A stretch of DNA of 11,335 nucleotides. It comes from an uncultured Porphyromonadaceae bacterium. GTDB taxonomy: Bacteria; Bacteroidota; Bacteroidia; Bacteroidales; Muribaculaceae. Positions 7,412-11,335 of the stretch are shown piece after piece. Each line of letters begins with the position of its first letter. Position 1 is the first letter of the stretch. Both the position numbers and the translations under genes were made by a program. The stretch covers positions 1 through 11,335 of the forward strand of contig CAMWKC010000049.1 of the NCBI GenBank assembly GCA_947174735.1. The letters are read 5' to 3'. The notes under the pieces are model-generated. The model was not told the origin of the DNA, did not search any database, and saw only the letters and a list, made by a program, of their open reading frames with translations.

Positions 7412-8058
7412 GAGGTAAGATTAATTATGCCGGTGACTATACCAACTATGGCGAAAATAGCAATAATTATACCTATAATACGGTTGATAAGCCACATAGA
7501 ACGCACGTTGAAATGGGCTCGTACTTTATCGACAAACCACGTTACCATCCACCACCACATCAGCGCCCCGGCTCCTATAGCTGAGTAGCCTATTATGTAG
7601 TGATACCATTTCATTTCGGGTATCATGAAGTTGAATCGTGCGAATAGACCTATGATAAGGAAGAGTATCAGCGGATTAGAGAAGGTAAACAGGAATCCTC
7701 CGAGAATATTCTTTTTAACCGATTCGCGTGTCTGGGCGGGACGTCTGATAGCACTCGCCGGATTCTTGCGGAATAGATATATAGCGAAGCCTACAAGTAC
7801 GGCACTGCCTACAAGTTGTATGACGTTTTGATTACGTTCTATGAAATTCTCGATAAACGACAGTCCGAATCCCGTTAGCAGACAATAGAACATATCGGAA
7901 ATCGAGGCGCCTATACCGGTGTACAGACCTGTACGCCGGCCACGGTCGAGTGTGCGCTGTATACAGAGTATGCCCACCGGTCCCATAGGGGCGGAGATGA
8001 ATATGCCTATGGCAATTCCTCGCCATATCATGTAGATTATACTTTCTATCAGACTCAT
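7408..8058 (-). CDS. LysE-family transporter (amino acid or metabolite exporter)
   Basis: A 216-residue inner membrane protein with about six hydrophobic segments (roughly 8-25, 45-68, 78-95, 118-140, 153-175, 190-212). The family signature APMGPVGILCIQRTLDRGRR (23-42) lies after the first segment, and FTFSNPLILFLIIG (124-137) matches the conserved Asn-Pro of LysE/RhtB proteins. Family members export amino acids such as lysine, arginine, homoserine or threonine by proton-coupled transport. The substrate cannot be told from sequence. The gene follows the Rieske-like lipoprotein gene by 54 bases on the same strand and overlaps the next gene by 4 bases. I see no TAnnTTTG promoter in the 54-base gap, so it is probably read from upstream. 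Confidence 0.88.
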   Translation of the reverse strand: MSLIESIIYMIWRGIAIGIFISAPMGPVGILCIQRTLDRGRRTGLYTGIGASISDMFYCLLTGFGLSFIENFIERNQNVIQLVGSAVLVGFAIYLFRKNPASAIRRPAQTRESVKKNILGGFLFTFSNPLILFLIIGLFARFNFMIPEMKWYHYIIGYSAIGAGALMWWWMVTWFVDKVRAHFNVRSMWLINRIIGIIIAIFAIVGIVTGIINLTS

Positions 8059-8112
8059 TGTCCGGGCCGGGTAGGTTTTGGGTTATGTTGGGAAGACGAG
8101 AAGGGAGGTATG

Positions 8113-8634
8113 TCAGTTGGTAATGAAATAGCCGCCGAGTTGTCCTGGACGGCAGGTATAACGGCGCAGGGAGTATTTATGATTGCCTGTTAGGGCAGGA
8201 CCGGCAGTGGGCGAACCTCCGGCCATAACTACATCGTAGTGTGACCCGCATACCGGACACACCGCTTCAAGCGTAGACGGGTCAACAGCCACACGTATTG
8301 AAGGCTGACATTCTACCGGACAGCTCAGATCGTAGGCTAAGGGCACATTAGGATTGGTTGTAAAAGGATCCATACCTCCTATAAGGAGTACACCGCCGTA
8401 ACCTGTGGCTGTCTGATCGGTGTAAGGAAATCCGGCGGGCTGTCGCAGTTCCTTGATGAAGTCGCGGTGCAGCCCGGTGCCGGATACGCCGTAGGTATTC
8501 CACATTCCTGCATCGGCAAGGTTGATATTGACAGCCATATTCGGTATTCGTTCGTCATCGACTGAGGAACAGGCCGCTGTGAATATCGCAAGAATTGCGC
8601 TGCATACGATGTGGTAAAAATGTTTTGTTGCCAT
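8113..8634 (-). CDS. Lipoprotein with a Rieske-like domain lacking the His ligands
   Basis: A 173-residue lipoprotein: lipobox TAAC with Cys at 22, then SSVDDE. The C-terminal part (about 98-165) reads like a Rieske domain: YDLSCPVEC (101-109), AVCPVCGSHYDVV (124-136), a Gly/Ser-rich turn, then GPALTG and LRRY. In a classical Rieske protein the motifs are CxH and CPxHGS.YD and bind a 2Fe-2S cluster through two Cys and two His. Here the first His position is Val107 and the second is Cys129, leaving C105, C109, C126 and C129 as possible ligands. It might bind zinc or an all-Cys cluster, or none. I recall similar Bacteroidetes lipoproteins annotated as Rieske-like, but not a known function. It starts 11 bases after the SRPBCC gene, suggesting co-transcription with pyrE. 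Confidence 0.75.
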   Translation of the reverse strand: MATKHFYHIVCSAILAIFTAACSSVDDERIPNMAVNINLADAGMWNTYGVSGTGLHRDFIKELRQPAGFPYTDQTATGYGGVLLIGGMDPFTTNPNVPLAYDLSCPVECQPSIRVAVDPSTLEAVCPVCGSHYDVVMAGGSPTAGPALTGNHKYSLRRYTCRPGQLGGYFITN

Positions 8635-8645
8635 AGATAGGAAAC

Positions 8646-9086
8646 TCAGTCGCCGAAAGGTATGGCGCGGAGCACCTGTGAAAACTGATCGGTCATCTTC
8701 TGAAGCGGACCTGATATCATAGGTTTGAGCATAGGGGGTATAGCTATGTCTATTTCGACATTAGCCTCACAGCTGTCATCGGTGAGCGGACGCAGACGCA
8801 GAGCCAGACTCAGTGCCACCGGAGTCCCTTCACCTTCCATTTTGATGAGGGTCGGAGCAATAGTTTCTGTCTTGCGCAGAGTTATGGGGCCTGTCGGTCC
8901 GCCGGGTATAGTAATTGTATCTGAAGTGATGTCGATATTGTCGAGCATTTCACGCTGGGCATCGGGAACACCTGCCTGATCTGCTTTTTTGAGCAGGTCG
9001 CCTAATCCTTCGAGATTTGACAGGCGCTCGAATGCCTTTTCAGCTGAGGCGTGAAGTGTCACTTCTTCGCTTTTGAATATTGCCAT
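8646..9086 (-). CDS. SRPBCC (START-like) family small protein
   Basis: A 146-residue cytoplasmic protein with the shape of a helix-grip SRPBCC domain. It starts FKSEEVTLHASAEKAFERLS, where an opening strand leads into the first helix. Strands around 50-105 follow (ITSDTITI, ITLRKTETIAPTLIKME, VALSLALRLRPL, CEANVEIDIAI). It ends with a long amphipathic helix (PPMLKPMISGPLQKMTDQFSQVLRAI). Such domains bind hydrophobic ligands, and automatic annotation often calls them polyketide cyclase/dehydrase; no enzyme function is supported here. A homologue next to pyrE is a familiar arrangement in Bacteroidales, where argH often follows; argH is not present here. The gene lies 35 bases after pyrE with an A/T-rich leader and no visible promoter. 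Confidence 0.8.
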   Translation of the reverse strand: MAIFKSEEVTLHASAEKAFERLSNLEGLGDLLKKADQAGVPDAQREMLDNIDITSDTITIPGGPTGPITLRKTETIAPTLIKMEGEGTPVALSLALRLRPLTDDSCEANVEIDIAIPPMLKPMISGPLQKMTDQFSQVLRAIPFGD

Positions 9087-9121
9087 TATTTGTTCTTTAT
9101 GGTATGTGTATTGATTTCTGA

Positions 9122-9769
9122 TCAGAATGGGCGTTGAGGAGCAGTCCAGTTGGCCGGATCCTTACGCCATTCACGTAGGGTCTCGAGGTCAGACGGACTG
9201 ATGTAATCAATGTCACGGGCTGCCTCAAGCATAGTGGTGTAGTTGCAAAGTGCCACCATGGTAATGTCGTTGTCGCGCAGACGTTTTGTAGCCATAGGGA
9301 ACTCATAGTTGAAGAGAGCTGTCATGCCTATCACTTCCGCACCGGCATTACGCAGGGCTACAATAGTCTTAAGTGAGCTGCCTCCGGTCGATACAAGGTC
9401 TTCTACCACGACTACCTTCTGGCCGGGTTTCAGATTACCTTCGATGAGGTTCTCCAGACCATGGTCTTTCGGAGTATCGCGCACATACACGTAGGGCAGT
9501 CCCATGGTGTCGGCCACAATGGCGCCCATAGCTATGGCACCGGTGGCTACGCCGGCTATGGCCTGAACTTCCGGGAAGTTCTCTATGATAGTACGTGCCA
9601 GCTCCACCTTGACTATGTTACGCACATCGGGGTAGGAGAGGATGCGGCGGTTGTCATTGTAGATGGGCGAATTCCAGCCTGAAGCCCATACGAATGGATT
9701 GTCGGGCTGAAGTTTAATGGCGCTGATTTGGAGGAGTTTTTCAGCTAAGAACCTATCGATCTTTTTCAT
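9122..9769 (-). CDS. pyrE: Orotate phosphoribosyltransferase
   Basis: Makes orotidine 5'-monophosphate from orotate and PRPP, the fifth step of pyrimidine synthesis, in the cytoplasm. It has 215 residues, the usual length. The PRPP-binding motif VVVVEDLVSTGGSS is at 119-132. The flexible catalytic loop is VYVRDTPKDHGLENLIEG (94-111), with R97, K101 and H103 in the expected places; the residue after the Arg is Asp where Escherichia coli has Lys. The N-terminal region FVWASGWNSPIYNDNR (26-41) is the orotate-site block. It has its own promoter and a leader of about 100 nt, and heads a group with the SRPBCC, Rieske-like and LysE genes. Its wobble positions are richer in C than those of the plus-strand genes. 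Confidence 0.97.
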   Translation of the reverse strand: MKKIDRFLAEKLLQISAIKLQPDNPFVWASGWNSPIYNDNRRILSYPDVRNIVKVELARTIIENFPEVQAIAGVATGAIAMGAIVADTMGLPYVYVRDTPKDHGLENLIEGNLKPGQKVVVVEDLVSTGGSSLKTIVALRNAGAEVIGMTALFNYEFPMATKRLRDNDITMVALCNYTTMLEAARDIDYISPSDLETLREWRKDPANWTAPQRPF

Positions 9770-9810
9770 AAACAGTTGGTAATTTGAAGGTTGTCATAGC
9801 CCCATGCAAG

Positions 9811-9834
9811 AACGATGCCCCCTCGGGCAGCGTC
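9811..9834 (-). promoter_or_regulatory. Hairpin in the pyrE leader
   Basis: In the pyrE transcript this 24-base stretch can fold with stem TGCCC/GGGCA around a GAGG loop, extended past one C-U mismatch by three Watson-Crick pairs and a G-U pair. A second GGGGC run about 14 bases further along could pair with the same GCCC, so two exclusive folds are possible. No U run follows, so it is not an intrinsic terminator. A role in control of pyrE is inference. Confidence 0.4.
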
Positions 9835-9876
9835 CGCGGTCGACAAGAGAGGCTTGCGTACTGCAGAGGAAGAATA

Positions 9877-9908
9877 CAAAATTACATTCTCTTAGGTTTA
9901 AATGCAAA
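9877..9908 (-). promoter_or_regulatory. Bacteroidota-type sigma promoter for pyrE
   Basis: On the minus strand, TTTG (9908-9905), 20 bases, then TAATTTTG (9884-9877), matching both elements of the Bacteroidota consensus. The expected transcription start is near 9870, leaving about 100 nt before the pyrE ATG at 9769. The promoter lies 61 bases beyond the comF stop codon. Confidence 0.72.
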
Positions 9909-9968
9909 CGATTTTACGATTTTTAGCATATTTCGTTCTGTATTTATCTTCGTTTTCTTCGCAGCTTT

Positions 9969-10649
9969 TCATACCGTCACCCCTAAGGTTAGAAGTGTCA
10001 GCGCTCTGGGTGAGGCCTCTTTCCATAATGTTTCTGCCGCTTCGGTCAGTGTACTGCCGGTGGTACAGACATCATCGACTAATAGTATGTCACGTCCTTT
10101 AAGATTGTCTGGGTCTGTAACCCGGAAAATACCGTTAAGATTATTCCGCCGTTTTTCAAGACTAAGGGCTGTTTGGGTTTTGTGTGGGCGTCGGGCACGT
10201 AAAGCATCACTTAACGGCATCTCGGTTATGTCGGCTATTCCGAGTGCTAACAGGTGTGCCTGATTGTAGCCTCGTTTTGCCCGCTTCCAGTAGTGCATAG
10301 GAATAGGAAGTATAATGTCGGTATCAGCGAAAAAAGAAGTGGTGTAAAGTTCACGAGCCATAATTCGGCCAAGATAACGTGCTAAGTTAGGAAATCCGTG
10401 ATATTTAAAATCATGTACAAGTGTAGCTAAAGGCGATGAACGTGTATAGAAGAAATGTCCTGTAGCCCGTGTAAAGGGAAATATACCGGCAAAGCGCTGT
10501 TCCATACCGTTCATACGTATGGTATGAAAATGTGTGCGTGGCAGGTCTGTCAGACATCGGGTGCATACATATTCCTCGTGTAGAGCAAGTTTCAGCTCAC
10601 ACAAATGACAAAGACGTGGGAAGATAAAATCCAATAATGCACTTTTCAT
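9969..10649 (-). CDS. comF: ComF-family phosphoribosyltransferase-like protein
   Basis: A 226-residue protein with the ComF layout. An N-terminal four-Cys zinc knuckle (C14/C17 in CHLC and C29/C32 in CTRC) is followed by VHDFKYHGFPNLARYLGR (78-95), then PIPMHYWKRAKRGYNQA (115-131), and the PRPP-loop ILLVDDVCTTGST (188-200). ComF proteins take part in DNA uptake and competence in Bacillus and Haemophilus; in most other bacteria, including Bacteroidales, the role is not established and no enzymatic activity is proven. No other competence gene is in the window. It lies between recX and pyrE on the same strand. The stretch before the ATG (GAAAAGGGT) is purine-rich. I see no clear hairpin terminator in the 60 bases after its stop. 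Confidence 0.9.
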   Translation of the reverse strand: MKSALLDFIFPRLCHLCELKLALHEEYVCTRCLTDLPRTHFHTIRMNGMEQRFAGIFPFTRATGHFFYTRSSPLATLVHDFKYHGFPNLARYLGRIMARELYTTSFFADTDIILPIPMHYWKRAKRGYNQAHLLALGIADITEMPLSDALRARRPHKTQTALSLEKRRNNLNGIFRVTDPDNLKGRDILLVDDVCTTGSTLTEAAETLWKEASPRALTLLTLGVTV

Positions 10650-10696
10650 ACCCTTTTCTCTATTTATGTTTAATACTTTAGTAATTATCTTGAGTC

Positions 10697-10715
10697 ATTA
10701 TTTAGGTATTATTTA
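10697..10715 (-). repeat. Direct repeat upstream of comF
   Basis: On the coding strand, TAAATAAT occurs twice with an 11-base period, about one helical turn, some 48 to 66 bases before the comF ATG. The surrounding 110-base gap between recX and comF is very A/T-rich and has no TAnnTTTG element. It could be an operator or simply low-complexity sequence. Confidence 0.3.
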
Positions 10716-10759
10716 TACTCTTTCATATTTGCCCATTTCTGTATCATTCATCGAACTAA

Positions 10760-11236
10760 TTATTCAGCATCATTCTTTCTCCATCTTTCTACAGCTTTTA
10801 GACAATCTTCTGCTTTAAAACCACGGCTCATCAGATAACGCAACGCCTTCTGTCTGTCATTACGATCATTCGGGTCAAGATTACGCACCTTGGCTTTAAG
10901 CGCACGCTGTAGCGCCTCCTCGTTATCTGATGGCTCGACTGCTTTAAGTGCTTCACTGATGTCGGTATTCCCTATACGTTTAGCTGTCAAGGCAGCCCGT
11001 ATCTTCATAGGACCCCAGCCGGCAAAACGCACTTTGTCACGTGCAAAACTACGTGCAAACCTTCCGTCATCTACAAATTTGTTCTCTCGCAGAAATGTCA
11101 GCACCTCTGCAATCTCTTCACTGCCGAGCCCATAGCGCCTTAACTTCTGCTCAATATCATAACTGCATTGCTCCGAACGCGCACACAGATCCGCCATTCT
11201 CAACCGCGCAGCCTCTACACTCACTTCCTTCTCCAT
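10760..11236 (-). CDS. recX: Regulatory protein RecX
   Basis: A 158-residue, mostly helical, charged protein with three tandem RecX repeats. The first is ARLRMADLCARSEQCSYDIE into LRRYGLGSEEIAEVLTFLRE, with the typical Arg/Ser and Leu-rich helices. The second is FVDDGRFARSFARDKVRFAGWGPMKIRAALTAKRI, whose GW/KI pattern is characteristic. The third is DRNDRQKALRYLMSRGFKAEDCLKAVER near the C-terminus. RecX binds RecA filaments and generally limits RecA activity in homologous recombination. Length is normal for the family. recA is not adjacent; in Bacteroidales recX commonly sits near pyrE, as here. The ATG at 11236 lies 17 bases after the stop of an upstream partial gene, so an operon is likely. 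Confidence 0.92.
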   Translation of the reverse strand: MEKEVSVEAARLRMADLCARSEQCSYDIEQKLRRYGLGSEEIAEVLTFLRENKFVDDGRFARSFARDKVRFAGWGPMKIRAALTAKRIGNTDISEALKAVEPSDNEEALQRALKAKVRNLDPNDRNDRQKALRYLMSRGFKAEDCLKAVERWRKNDAE

Positions 11237-11253
11237 ACGATTAAATTAATAAT

Positions 11254-11334
11254 TCACTTATTTCCGTCCTCTCTCAGCCTTTCCTTCCGAAGCACAGCCT
11301 CGAAATCCGCCTCCGCTTTCCTTGCTTCCGTTCT
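11254..11334 (-). CDS. C-terminal 26 codons of an unidentified gene (cut by the right edge)
   Basis: On the minus strand one frame is open from 11334 to a TGA at 11254-11256 and reads as a charged helix (RKAEADFEAVLRKERLRED, then GNK). A second frame is also open to a TAA just before, giving a Gly-rich peptide, but its composition is less protein-like. The spacing of 17 bases to recX fits an upstream operon member. prmC is often found before recX in this order, but this tail does not clearly look like a PrmC C-terminus, so I give no identity. Confidence 0.4.
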   Translation of the reverse strand, partial: RTEARKAEADFEAVLRKERLREDGNK

Positions 11335-11335
11335 C

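Noticed and set aside
9784..10263. Plus-strand 159-codon frame across the pyrE leader and the comF 3' end
   Set aside because: Most of it is antisense to comF, and the rest covers the pyrE promoter and leader; composition is not protein-like.

Overview
The window looks like a chromosomal segment of a Bacteroidota species, most likely order Bacteroidales. The evidence is a PorT/PorP/PorK (GldK) type IX secretion cluster, two promoters of the Bacteroidota type (TTG/TTTG, 20 bases, TAnnTTTG), starts without clear Shine-Dalgarno sequences, and a recX-pyrE-SRPBCC neighbourhood familiar from this order. Gut Bacteroides normally lack type IX secretion, so a relative such as Muribaculaceae or Porphyromonadaceae fits better; this family-level placement is inference. 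I see no mobile elements, CRISPR arrays, rRNAs or tRNAs.

Region 1 (1-2620, minus strand) encodes envelope parts of the type IX secretion system: porT, then porP overlapping it by 4 bases, then the porK/gldK lipoprotein gene, which runs off the left edge. Region 2 (about 2741-6421, plus strand) starts at a well-formed promoter. It holds a dNTP triphosphohydrolase (dgt), a TPM-domain protein with two transmembrane segments, four CxxC knuckles and a glycine-rich tail, and a DUF3298 (RsiV-like) lipoprotein. Region 3 (6425-9904, minus strand) is read toward region 2 and ends 3 bases from it. In transcription order it holds pyrE with its own promoter and a structured leader of about 100 nt, a small SRPBCC protein, a lipoprotein resembling a Rieske domain with cysteines in place of ligand histidines, a LysE-family exporter, and a secreted protein of unknown function that overlaps the exporter gene by 4 bases. 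Region 4 (9969-11335, minus strand) holds a ComF-family phosphoribosyltransferase, recX, and the last 26 codons of an unidentified gene.

Most of this is housekeeping and envelope biology: protein secretion, nucleotide metabolism (dgt, pyrE, perhaps comF) and recombination control (recX). I find no convincing new multi-gene system. The least explained parts are the Cys-only Rieske-like lipoprotein, the LysE/secreted-protein pair, the topology of the TPM/zinc-ribbon protein, and the pyrE leader.
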